13,962 nucleotides of DNA. Source: Euperipatoides rowelli (Eukaryota; Onychophora; Udeonychophora; Euonychophora; Peripatopsidae). The stretch is from the NCBI GenBank assembly GCA_003024985.2, contig PXIH01S0006557.1; one strand, 5' to 3'. Made by a program: the position numbers and the translations under genes. The notes beneath the pieces were generated by a model that saw only the letters and a program-made list of their open reading frames with translations, had not been told where the DNA came from and did no database searches. Below, in pieces: positions 1 to 7,982 of the stretch; position 1 is the stretch's first letter; every line of letters starts with the position of its first letter.

Positions 1-175
1 AATTGTAATCTCAGACTGAGGATAGCAATAGTCTTAATTTTATCTTTAAATAACTTTTTTTTTATGCATTTTAAAAGAAAAATTTCCAGTGGAATTTTTT
101 TTAATAGTAATTATCTTTAAAAATCAATAATAAAAAAAAATTAAAAAAATACGTTACATTTGACCTTTAATGTAG
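1..175 (+). repeat. Interspersed repeat, copy A (cut by left edge)
   Basis: This segment aligns along its whole length with the reverse complement of about 1612-1800. Shared blocks include CTTAATTTTATCTTTAAATA, AGTGGAATT, AGTAATTATCTTT, AATCAATAATAAAAA and the terminal TTACATTTGACCTTTAA. By eye, identity is around 80 percent with several indels. The alignment still holds at base 3 or so, so the element probably continues beyond the window edge. No coding potential is visible. It could be a non-autonomous DNA element (MITE-like) or part of a larger transposon; neither can be decided from these copies. Confidence 0.8.
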
Positions 176-784
176 GATGTAGACAGAAATATATTTACTG
201 TATATTTGGATTTATTTCGAGGACAGTGATTCCCTTCCTTGTGCTCTCTGCCCTTTGATGTACTATTAAATTATATGAATTTTATAAGCCTTAGGGATTC
301 AAACTCTGTTTTTACTATAATTCTGAAAATAATTTTTTAAAACCACAAAAAATTGAATTGGTATTGCGTTTCCTTATCCGACTATAAATTCATCCCTCTT
401 TTAAAATTACTTTTTTTTTCTTTTGCTTTTATTTTAAATTTATTTTTCACTCTCTAGAGATGAAAAATTATCTCTTATACCTTCATCAAAATAAGAATAA
501 TTGAATTGCCTGTTCACCTGTCATTGAGATACACAAGATAATTTTCTGTTTGAGGAATTTTTTATTTATGTATGGGTTATCTTAAGCCCAAGCTTCTAAA
601 CCCTAGAATTATTCGTAGTCACTCATTATTTTATAAAATTGAAAAATAAATAAATAAAAACTTACAAAGTTCTAAAAATAGCATTAGGATGTTATCAAAC
701 ATTTAAACCTCTCAATAAAATATATTTTAAATAACTGACAGATTTAAAGTCCAAAAATGTGTTTCTTTGTTACTTAATTTTTAG
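1..784. other. Intron sequence upstream of first visible exon
   Basis: Non-coding AT-rich sequence ending in a pyrimidine-rich acceptor (TTAATTTTTAG) just before base 785. It contains repeat copy A at its left edge and nothing else I can identify. No open frame here resembles a known protein. The gene's earlier exons must lie to the left of the window, because exon 785-910 starts in frame immediately after an acceptor. Confidence 0.7.
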
Positions 785-910
785 GAAATGATTGAACGTT
801 ATGTCCACTGGAACGAAGATATTGGTGAGTGGCAGTTGAAGTGTGTGGCCTACACTGGCAACAATATGAGGAAACAAACTCCCTTACCAGACAAGAGCAA
901 GAAGAAAGAG
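785..910 (+). CDS. Exon of unidentified gene (C-terminal part, exon 1 of 3 visible)
   Basis: Internal exon of 126 nt, phase 0 at both ends, encoding 42 residues from [14 protein letters not shown] to PDKSKKKE. It is bounded by an acceptor ending TTTTTAG and a donor GAG|GTAATG. Reading through the donor adds only low-complexity residues before a stop at 1007-1009, which supports splicing there. The peptide carries W and C residues ([11 protein letters not shown]) and then a lysine-rich end (DKSKKKE). A segment [11 protein letters not shown] resembles YLAYTAEGAQMRP in the next exon. I do not recognise the family. The ATG at 788 is unlikely to be the true start, because the exon opens in frame from an acceptor. 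The exon lies between two inverted repeat copies (A and B). Confidence 0.75.
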
Positions 911-1611
911 GTAATGAAACAAGATCATACTAACAACAGCTGTCTGTCGTTAAATACTATTATTATTATTATTTTAAAAGTTTCTTTTAATTTCAACTTT
1001 GTGGGCTAAGATAAAGACTAAAGATTATTAAAGCAGCCAGCTGTTTGTATAATGTAATTTATGTTCTTCTTCCCCAAGCAATGTTTTGATTTATTAATAG
1101 TGACTAGCAGATTAGTTGAATAATATTACCTAAACATGTCAGATATTGTCTCAATAGACACAAATAATATCTTAAGGTTAAAGGTAACAAGATTGTTTTG
1201 ATTGAATAATGAGCAATAAGATTATCAAGGCAAATGATATGGGCGAGTCAGTACTTTATTTTAAATGGTCCGTGATATTATTTAAAAAAAACCATGCTGT
1301 GAAACATTAGAACATTGCATTTATTGCAAACTCCTTACATGGCTAGCAATAAGAAATTAATTTTTTATCAAACTGCTAAGACATTAGAATATAACACGTT
1401 TTCTTCCTTATAGGAAAAATAACACTTCCAGATCAATTCTTCATTTGTATAACATGATTAAAATATTCAGCTACAGAATGTTAGTGAACCAGGGGTGCCA
1501 CTATGATTTTGTAGTTGTTCATATGGAGAGGGAGATAGATCCAGGCATACCCCAAAAGTGGACTCATGGAGATTTTTTGTTTTAAAAAAAATCACATGTA
1601 GAAATTCTACG
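911..1611. other. Intron, 5' part
   Basis: Start of the long intron (911-5908, 4998 nt). It contains a short (ATT)n microsatellite at about 953-973. A 13-nt palindrome GTAGAAATTCTAC near 1598-1610 abuts repeat copy B. I see no additional exon or RNA gene in this stretch. Confidence 0.6.
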
Positions 1612-1800
1612 TTGCAGTTTAAAGGTCAAATGTAATGGATTTTTAAATATCTTTTTATTATTGATTATCAAAGATAATTACTAAAAAAATAATTCCACTA
1701 AGGGGGGGGGGGGGGAGAAATAAATGTATTAAAAAAATAGTTAACGTATTTAAAGATAAAATTAAGAATACAGTATTCCTATCCTGTGTCAGGTTACAAA
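1612..1800 (-). repeat. Interspersed repeat, copy B (inverted relative to A and C)
   Basis: Read on the minus strand it matches copy A from TTTGTAACCTGACAC to ACATTTGACCTTTAA, with the shared blocks in the same order. It carries an uninterrupted run of 14 G (1702-1715, plus strand) where copy A has only TTTCC. It also has an insertion-rich middle section. It forms an inverted pair with copy A around exon 785-910, and a second inverted pair with copy C. Confidence 0.8.
1702..1715 (+). repeat. G14 homopolymer
   Basis: An uninterrupted run of 14 G inside repeat copy B, in otherwise AT-rich DNA. The other two copies lack it, so it arose or expanded in this copy. It can form G-quadruplex-type structure and is a likely site of length polymorphism or of sequencing and assembly error. 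Confidence 0.9.
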
Positions 1801-2164
1801 AGGAAGCTTTCAAATTTATTTTGGGTCTGAGATTAATTTGATGATGAAACTGTTTTTACAGCTGTTTTCTTTGTAATGATTTATTATGTAAATAGAGGTA
1901 TGTTCTGCTTGTACTAAAGGTCGTTTTGAGTTTTTTTTTTTTTAAAATTGATCATAATAGCACAAAGGATGAATTTGATTATGATTTTTTACAAGTATTT
2001 AAACACTTAGTCCATAGGATTTCCAGCCTTTAGCTGACGAAGATAGCAAATATTCTAGAGTTAAGTATTAGTTAGCTCTATTCGTCTCTAAACAATGACG
2101 TAACAAAATATCTCCCCTGGTGTTTACAGTGGGCAATGTTGTTTTAAGGGGGAGGAGCTAAAGA
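1801..2164. other. Intron stretch between repeat copies B and C
   Basis: No exon is recognisable. An imperfect hairpin has arms 2036-2047 and 2075-2086 (10 of 12 pairs, 27-nt loop). A CRE/ATF-like TGACGTAA lies at 2096-2103. Both could be chance in a sequence of this length. Confidence 0.4.
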
Positions 2165-2283
2165 CAATTATTTTAAAAATTGAATTGTAAATAACTTTTT
2201 TTATTTAATTTTTTTTTCTGGTGGATATTTTTTTTTAGTAAATTAAATAATTAAAAAAAATCCATTACATTTGACCTTTAAAG
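2165..2283 (+). repeat. Interspersed repeat, copy C (shorter)
   Basis: Same orientation as copy A. Shared blocks are AAATAACTTTTTT, a GTGGA-containing centre, TTTTTAGTAA and the terminal end CCATTACATTTGACCTTTAA, which is identical to the end of copy B. It is shorter than A and B through an internal deletion around the AATCAATAAT block, and its left part diverges. It confirms that the common terminus ends at or just after GACCTTTAA. Confidence 0.7.
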
Positions 2284-2862
2284 TCATATTTATTTAATTA
2301 TTTACAAAATAAATTGAATTTTATCAATTAAAAATCAGGGGTAATATTTTTCTATCAGCTCTTTAAATAAGTTAAGTAATTAACCATCAATCCATTCTGG
2401 AGATTTAATGTTGATTCTCTTTAATCAATAAGGGAGGTGAATTGTGATCAAAATATATCCATTTGTGAGTATGATCATTCACAATACCAACACACTGCAT
2501 TAATTTCGGTAGTTAGCCTAGTATTGTGTAAAATATAATAAGCCGCCAGGTAAAGTGATATTTTGAGATATTTCTTTGATCTTAAATCAGATAGTCACAT
2601 GACAGGCTTTCATTCCTTAGTGATAGCACTTTGTACAATAATCCTTTTAGAGCTGGAAAGGAAAATGAGATGACGGTTGGCACTCATGGAAAGCATAACT
2701 GATCGAGTGGTATTTTTTCCTTTTTTTAGTGTCCTTTCAAAAGATCTGTAAGGTAAATTATTTCTCTTGTAATGAAGGAAAGGGATATTAACATTGAGCA
2801 TGCTTGCTGCTGTCTAAGGCTAAAGTTTGGCTTCTCCTTATCTCTAGAGTCATCCTAATATG
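2284..2862. other. Intron stretch, nothing recognisable
   Basis: AT-rich intron sequence. The minus-strand open frame at 2610-2801 has no family resemblance or splice context that I can see, and I treat it as chance. Confidence 0.5.
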
Positions 2863-3046
2863 TTAACCATTATTACACATTCCTCCCTTCCAACCAAGAA
2901 ACAGTCCCTCTATCACCCCTTCCCTTTATTTCCCACGTTCTTACTAATATTTTCACCCATCCTATCCACCTACCCTCTCCCTCAAAAACCAACCATTTAA
3001 CCATCTATCTAATTCCTTTGCTCTTTCATCCCCTTCTCCCCCTTCA
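2863..3046 (+). other. Strand-asymmetric, G-poor C/T-rich tract
   Basis: Only 4 G occur in these 184 nt on the plus strand. In 2881-3046 I count about 70 C against 4 G. The sequence is irregular (CCCTTCC, CCACC, CTCCC, CCAACC clusters) rather than a simple tandem repeat. It sits inside the long intron and is flanked by ordinary AT-rich DNA. It may be a degenerated polypyrimidine microsatellite. No protein or RNA gene is implied. Confidence 0.7.
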
Positions 3047-3650
3047 GTTTCAATTATTATTAGAGTACTGAAGTGCCACCTATGGTGACATTTTCCCTAT
3101 CATAAGCAGATATTTCTTGTCCTCCAAGCCAAATTCATAAAAATTGTTTAAACCATGGAACTCTCAGTTGTGCTTCATTATTTTTTTTGTTTGTTTGATG
3201 AACTTCAACTCTGAAATAAAATTTCATTAACAATATAAAGCCTACACTAAATAAAATGACAATTTTAATTCTTTTGTGCTTTATCTAATATTTTTTTTTT
3301 GCCATACAATTTGTAAATTACTGTCCTTTGAAATAAGTATGGGTGTATGGCATCATCTTCATCACTATGGCCTTCAAGTCAGCTAGTCACACAGATCAAA
3401 TTTTGTTTCCAGTCTCTCAGTAACTAAAAATCAGAGATCAATTCCGGAATATAGCCTTTACAATAAAAATATCCGCCTGTACTTTGTCTTTGTGGATCTC
3501 ATTGCTGTGGAAGATAAAGATTGATACAGAATTGAATCAATTCCAAAATAAACAGGATGACTTATTATCCGGAGATAAGCTGTTCTGGCTCTGGTATATA
3601 ATTATGGTACTGAACTTAAAATTGTTGCTTGGTGAGGGATAGTTGAGGAA

Positions 3651-3722
3651 GAAAGTGGAATGGAAGATGGTTTAAATAATTGCATTGAAAGTGAAAGGGA
3701 AGATAGTTTAAATAATTGCATA
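3651..3722 (+). repeat. Tandem duplication, 2 x 36 bp
   Basis: Units 3651-3686 and 3687-3722 are near-identical. Each begins GAAAGTG and ends GTTTAAATAATTGCAT, with a few substitutions (TGGAATGGAAG versus TGAAAGGGAAG). It looks like a simple local duplication inside the intron. Confidence 0.85.
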
Positions 3723-4261
3723 AAATCTGTGACTTATAGTCATAAATGTATCAAATAAATAAAATAAATTTTCACAATTCTCTACTTTAAAAAAGAAAGT
3801 GCAGCAATGGATTAGGATTATCAACCTCCAAGTTGATCATCTTTTCTTTTATCTAGGAAAAATAAATTGTTTTTCCTGTTGAAATTATTGCACCGTCCTT
3901 TTCAAGATCAAACTAAATGCTAAGTAGGCCTATTAAAAATTTACAGTGGGCTTACATTTCATTTTGTACAATGCTATATTTATATAAATGTTTCTATTTT
4001 TTACTTTATAACAACAATAATATTATCTTCAGCTCAAAATTAAATTACAATTGTTATATGCAACAAATTTATTTCATCCTGTAGAATTTGATAAATACCT
4101 TTCCTATAAATGTAGTAAACAAGACAATATCTCTTTTGTATTCAACTTAGAGATTAACAGATGGCGCTACTTTTACTTGTGAGTAATTTCATTGCAAAAG
4201 ATTATTAAAATAAGTTAGGCAATTAACAACTAAATTCTAAGAAATTTATGTAAAATTCTGG

Positions 4262-4299
4262 ATATTTATTAAACTATTTAGTAATAGTTTAGTAAATAT
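4262..4299. repeat. Inverted repeat, 15-bp arms
   Basis: The left arm ATATTTATTAAACTA (4262-4276) pairs with the right arm TAGTTTAGTAAATAT (4285-4299), with one mismatch that would be a wobble pair in RNA. The loop is 8 nt. A T run follows directly. AT-only palindromes of this sort are common in such DNA. Confidence 0.75.
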
Positions 4300-5289
4300 T
4301 TTTTTTTTTTTGTAAAGATTGAAACATACTGGGATTTTCTTAGAGAAATTTGAAACTTTTTTTTTTTTGTCGAGGGTAATACTTTTTGTGTGTGTGTTAA
4401 GAAAGGTATAGTCAGTAATGATTTTTTTGCTATATTAATGTTTTTTGTTTGATAATTTCAGAGACAATGTTTTTTTTCAGTTAAACCTTTAGGATTGTGT
4501 CTGCGTAAGGTGTAATGAAATATCCGTTTTTTTTTTTTTTTTTGTTAGTATTGATTTGAATTTTGATTCTTAATTTATTTGTATTTAGGCTAATGTGGAT
4601 GGGTCAGCCATTAAATGTCTGTCTCCATTTCAGTATTGAACAAAGTTTTACTTAAATAAAGTTTGTGATTGGTCACCTTTATATTGTCACATGTATCTCA
4701 TCTTGTCAAGGAAGGTTTTAGCATTTCAGAACATTGTGGTGTCACATTGATTATATCTGGTAGGAGCTTACTGTATATGTGAAATCAGAATATTCACTTA
4801 AAACAGCTTTCATATGTTACTGGTGATCGGTAGTGTGAGAGTTGGTCGCGGGCCTTTGGGTGTTTCCCACCTTCTGATTGAGGTGTCGACTGTCCTAGAC
4901 AAGTGTTACGTACATTGTGGATGTTTGTTAATATTGTTAGGGTATACATATTAATTCTAAATTGGTCACTGTCGTTTAAAAATGGAATTTGCCTTTAGGT
5001 TTTGTCTGTTAGACAGGTGTTTGAGTAGTTTGGGTATAGTTTACAAATATATGGAACACTACCTTATAACCTCCTATACCATTATAGGCACTATGACATT
5101 AATTAAATATAAACTATAATGCAAAATACTTATAAATAACATTGAAAATCTTTGTCCAAGTGCATATAAGCAGAATTACAGACACAAGGAGCTATGAGCT
5201 ATGAAAATATCACAATACATTGCATTAGAAACAAGAACTAAAATATGATTAACTAAATCAAGAGTGAAAAGACTAATTATAAAATAAAA

Positions 5290-5345
5290 GTGACATTTTG
5301 GGCATTTTAATCAAGTGGATTAAAACTAAAATGTCATAATGTCAC
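5290..5345. repeat. Imperfect palindrome GTGACATT...AATGTCAC
   Basis: The arms begin GTGACATT (5290) and end AATGTCAC (5345), with inner pairing CATTTT/AAAATG and TTTTAATC/GATTAAAA across a short centre. The right arm has about 5 nt extra. A possible tiny MITE or fold-back sequence; no flanking target duplication is obvious. Confidence 0.6.
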
Positions 5346-5908
5346 CTGATTGTTTATATTCTGAATTATCATATAATATAGAATGGTTATTCCTTTCATC
5401 CTAAGATGTTCAGGATATGAGACTTTGACTAATGTTCCATTCAATAATGCGGCGGACTAAAGTGATAGTTGACTCGATATTCTATTGATATAAAACTATG
5501 CAAGATCATTGGAGTATTTTAGGTACCAGCTTACTATATTGTTTCCAACAATGACCAGTCACAATTGGAGAATGGCATATCGTGTCAGGTCAGTTGTTTC
5601 TAATATATTTTCCCAGCTGCAAAACTTTTATACTTGGCCATCAGGATTAAGGTACTTCAATACCAGCCTTAAGTATAAATGATGTTACAATTTCTGCCTC
5701 TACATTACAACCAACCTATGAAACCAATGTAATAGTGATCCTTGTTTTGCATTTATCTGAGATAAAGTACAATAATATAATATTTTTTTTTTGGTCAGAA
5801 TATTTATTAATGACAAAATTACATTTCTTTCTTGCTTTTTTTTTTTTTGTAACCGATTAAAGCTTTATTTATTTTTCTAATAATCTTTTTTTTCTTCTTT
5901 CTATTCAG
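5346..5908. other. Intron, 3' part with acceptor
   Basis: AT-rich intron sequence ending in a strong polypyrimidine tract (TTTTTTTTCTTCTTTCTATTCAG) immediately before exon 5909. Nothing else is identified. Confidence 0.6.
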
Positions 5909-6036
5909 TTTAATGAACCTGATTTATCCAATGTATATTTGGCCTACACAGCAGAAGGAGCCCAAATGAGGCCAAAGAATGGCCGCAACAAGTCTGGTCG
6001 ACCTCGTACTGCATCTCGATCTAAAAGTGGACGGAA
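5909..6036 (+). CDS. Exon of unidentified gene with AT-hook-like basic tail
   Basis: 128-nt exon starting in phase 0 after CTATTCAG and ending in phase 2 at a consensus donor (CGGAA|GTAAGT). It encodes FNEPDLSNVYLAYTAEG, then QMRPKNGRNKSGRPRTASR, then SKSGRK. The second half is dominated by R, K, S and G and contains GRPR, the core of an AT-hook, with serines and threonines among basic residues. This suggests a nuclear, DNA- or RNA-contacting or otherwise flexible tail, but that is inference. The YLAYTAEGAQMRP segment echoes [11 protein letters not shown] in the preceding exon. Composition stands out from the surrounding intron by being GC-richer. The family was not recognised. Confidence 0.82.
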
Positions 6037-6175
6037 GTAAGTTTATTTTGATTTTCTTTACATCCTGTCCAAACAAGCAAAAAAAATGATACTAATTTAT
6101 ATTTTGTTATTTTAATGTCAAAACTATATCATTTTAATACTATTTAATTAAATGAATTTATATTAAAACTAAAAT
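6037..6175. other. Last intron, 5' part
   Basis: Ordinary AT-rich intron between the GTAAGT donor and the start of the retrotransposon fragment. The whole intron runs 6037-7930 (1894 nt). Confidence 0.6.
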
Positions 6176-6196
6176 CTTCACTGATATGAAGATTTA

Positions 6197-6722
6197 TTGG
6201 AAAAAAATAGTGGTACCGATACTATTCTACTACAATGTGATAGCGATGCAATCGTTGATTGGTCAAAGACCAATAAACTAAATCTAAATATTGAAAAGTG
6301 CTCTCATCTTTACTATAGAGAACCAAATAAACAACAAATATTCAAAATTGATCATACAATTATACCCAAAGCCAATAATCATAAAAAATTAACGATTATA
6401 TTTGACTCTAATCTAAATTTCAATATACAGTACATTCTAAAATAATATTTAAAAAAAAAATGAACCATAGAATGGGTATGGTTAAAAATAAATATATAAA
6501 TATATCGATCCCACTGTGTTAAAAAATATATATTATGTGTATGTGCAGCCACTTTGGACTATTATACAGTGTGCCGTGTGGTACATCAAAAATAAAGATG
6601 ATAGAAAATATTTAAAAAAAAGAACAAAAAGTTACACAAAATATGTACGAGGTCTAAGGATAAATATATTAGCTCCTGAACAATTAAATTTTAAAGGGGA
6701 GTTAATTTTCATTTACAAATAA
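6197..6722 (+). pseudogene. Broken RT palm/thumb coding remnant
   Basis: Two open segments (6197-6445 and 6516-6722) carry RT sequence after the catalytic box, separated by stops. The first contains the conserved D..DAIVDWSKTNKLNLN..KC pattern that follows the YxDD loop in jockey/CR1-type enzymes. The second contains the LY..YVQPLW and K..TKYVRGLR thumb patterns. The frame change near 6201-6207 sits in an A run after DMKIY. The methionine-like start of the first segment is a TTG and has no meaning. Confidence 0.8.
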
Positions 6723-6811
6723 CTCCAATTCAATACGATTATAAGGTCCATATAAATTATCTAGAAAATTTAAAAAAAAATATTGCAAAGCATAATTTCA
6801 TCATCAACTGA

Positions 6812-6911
6812 GTTATTAACTCATGGAATAGAGAATAGATTACCTATAGATATAAAAGAATTATCCTCTATTAATTTGTTCAAGAACAACTTTGATACTG
6901 TAGATATCTAA
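6812..6911 (+). pseudogene. LINE C-terminal WN..LP motif, split by a 7-bp duplication
   Basis: The C-terminal motif of many LINE polyproteins (WN.LP......S...FK..L) is present in two frames: INSWN at 6815-6829 and RLPIDIKELSSINLFKNNFD at 6837 onward. Between them GAATAGA is tandemly duplicated (6826-6832 and 6833-6839), which accounts for the frame change. The stop TAA at 6909-6911 marks the end of the ORF. Confidence 0.8.
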
Positions 6912-7130
6912 GCGATAAATTATGAATTCAATGCCTTAATATAGAGAACTAATCAAGTATTTGAGTTACTAATACTATTGTATTTGACCTGATAGATACA
7001 TTCTAACTGTAGGTCTTTACTCATCGTATAAAACCATTAACTTATCTTAATAATAACTATAATATTGTACAAAGGTATATAAGTCTCTGACTTGAATACC
7101 TATCTCTGAAATAAATAAATAAATAAATTT

Positions 7131-7400
7131 CTGCATCTATAGTATCCATACGGTTTCACATTGAGAAGGCTAAGGGGGCGTTGTGGGTTTGCATTGCTCA
7201 TGATTACAGCATGGAGTTAAAACGTCATTGCTCCGTAGCAATGTTACAGTAATTTCAAACAGGAGGATCAGCATAAGCTGACCCGCATGTCAGCTACAAG
7301 TGGAACAAGTATAGAGATTTCTTTTTGATTAACAAGCTGTAACCTGTATCAATTAGAGTAAGGCCTCTTTTGCTAATAAATTAAAAATAAAAATAAAAAA
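7131..7400. other. GC-richer structured segment in last intron
   Basis: Directly after the LINE tail comes a segment less AT-rich than its surroundings, ending in an A-rich tail (about 7371-7400). It contains a perfect 7-bp hairpin CATTGCT-CCGT-AGCAATG (7226-7243) and a TCAGC-ATAA-GCTGA palindrome. One frame (about 7142-7249) is open for some 36 codons and includes IEKAKGALWVC. That loosely resembles the KA..ALW.C segment of some LINE RTs, but too weakly to call. It could be a retroposon (SINE-like with A-rich tail), a second LINE scrap, or unremarkable intron. Confidence 0.4.
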
Positions 7401-7554
7401 ACTGTTAAAGTTGTCAAATCACAGATTGTTGATTTTGCAAACTAACACAACAAATTTTAATTAATTTTTTAAAGTTTTTTTCTTCCCAAAATTCATTATA
7501 AAATAAAAAGCTATTTTTTTTCTTTGTTATATAACCAAAATGGTTCATTTAGTT

Positions 7555-7573
7555 GGAGGGGAGGGGGAGGGGG
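7555..7573 (+). repeat. G-rich tract, quadruplex-like
   Basis: Runs of 2, 4, 5 and 5 G separated by single A. One-nucleotide loops favour a G-quadruplex, although the first run is only two G long. It lies in the sense (non-template) strand of the last intron. Confidence 0.6.
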
Positions 7574-7792
7574 TAATATCATTGCAAATCTTAGAAAGGT
7601 AGGCTAACATGTAAGAATATTGATTCATGGGAAGAGTTCAGTTTTGTTTTCCCGGATTCATACATCACTAACCTTACCCCTTACCATGATCCCTAACTTC
7701 AACTATGTATGAAATACACTATGATTCAACCCTATGATAATCAAAATGTGAAATACACTTACGTGTGAAATCCAATTGCAAACTCAAAAGGC

Positions 7793-7803
7793 GGCCATCT
7801 TGG
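7793..7803 (+). promoter_or_regulatory. YY1/Pho-like motif GGCCATCTTGG
   Basis: Good match to the well-known YY1/Pleiohomeotic site (GCCATCTTG core) with a flanking GGC. It lies about 130 nt before the terminal exon. Such motifs also occur inside transposons, so function here is unproven. Confidence 0.3.
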
Positions 7804-7930
7804 AACACAAAAGTGAATTCTCCCCTGATTCACTGCATGAATAAAATGAAATCAACTATTTTAATTTATACTTTACTAGTGCTTAATTATATTTTTAATA
7901 TTAATTAAAGTTTTTTTTTTTTTTTGATAG

Positions 7931-7982
7931 AAGTAAAAGAGGTAGTGCTGATATCGAAGCTTTACTGCAAGGAGCCATGTGA
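7931..7982 (+). CDS. Terminal coding exon of unidentified gene
   Basis: Starts after TTTTGATAG. Its first base completes the AAA lysine codon split by the intron (phase 2). It then encodes SKRGSADIEALLQGAM followed by TGA at 7980-7982. Joining the three exons gives 306 nt, 101 residues plus stop, in one frame throughout, which is strong support for the splice model. The basic run from the preceding exon continues (SGRK + SKRG) and gives way to a short acidic/hydrophobic end (DIEALLQGAM) that could form a helix. Such a hydrophobic end might serve as a docking segment, but that is a guess. No family assignment. Confidence 0.8.

Larger units (their letters stand above)
3047..5289. other. Intron, central part
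   Basis: No exon, RNA gene or transposon protein is recognised. It contains a two-unit tandem duplication (3651-3722), a hairpin (4262-4299), a short (TG)n run near 4387-4396, and several T runs including a long one near 4527-4544. Confidence 0.5.
6176..7130 (+). mobile_element. 5'-truncated LINE (jockey/CR1-like RT 3' half)
   Basis: Translation gives the end of a non-LTR reverse transcriptase in the expected order. First comes a DMKIY segment just after the catalytic FADD box (6183-6197). Next come LLQCDSDAIVDWSKTNKLNL and KCSHLYY, then FDSNLNF. YVQPLW and KSYTKYVRGLR follow in the thumb (6516-6722), then INSWN and RLPIDIKELSSINLFKNNFD (6812-6900), with a stop at 6909-6911. A 3'UTR of about 200 nt ends in a (TAAA)n tail at about 7109-7128. 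The copy begins at or inside the catalytic box, typical 5' truncation on insertion. Several frameshifts and stops make it dead. It is inserted in sense in the last intron of the upstream gene. The exact clade is unresolved. Confidence 0.85.
7401..7930. other. Last intron, 3' part
   Basis: Non-coding. It contains a G-rich tract (7555-7573: GGAGGGGAGGGGGAGGGGG) that could adopt quadruplex structure. A YY1/Pho-like GGCCATCTTGG lies at 7793-7803. It ends with a long T-run and the acceptor TTTTTGATAG before base 7931. Confidence 0.55.

Noticed and set aside
2036-2086. Imperfect hairpin in intron
   Set aside because: 10 of 12 pairs with a 27-nt loop is within chance for this length of AT-rich DNA; noted only in the region entry.
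2096-2103. CRE/ATF-like TGACGTAA
   Set aside because: A single 8-mer deep in an intron without supporting sites.
2610-2801. 63-codon minus-strand open frame in the long intron
   Set aside because: No motif, no splice or promoter context, and length unremarkable for a 14-kb AT-rich window.
7160-7200. tRNA-derived SINE head (A-box/B-box-like AGGCTAAGGGGG and GGGTTTGCATTGC)
   Set aside because: The two boxes are only about 15 nt apart and match poorly; pol III promoters need wider spacing.
7142-7249. 36-codon frame with IEKAKGALWVC as an extra exon
   Set aside because: Splicing to the preceding donor in phase 2 leads quickly to a stop, and similarity to LINE RT is too short to call.
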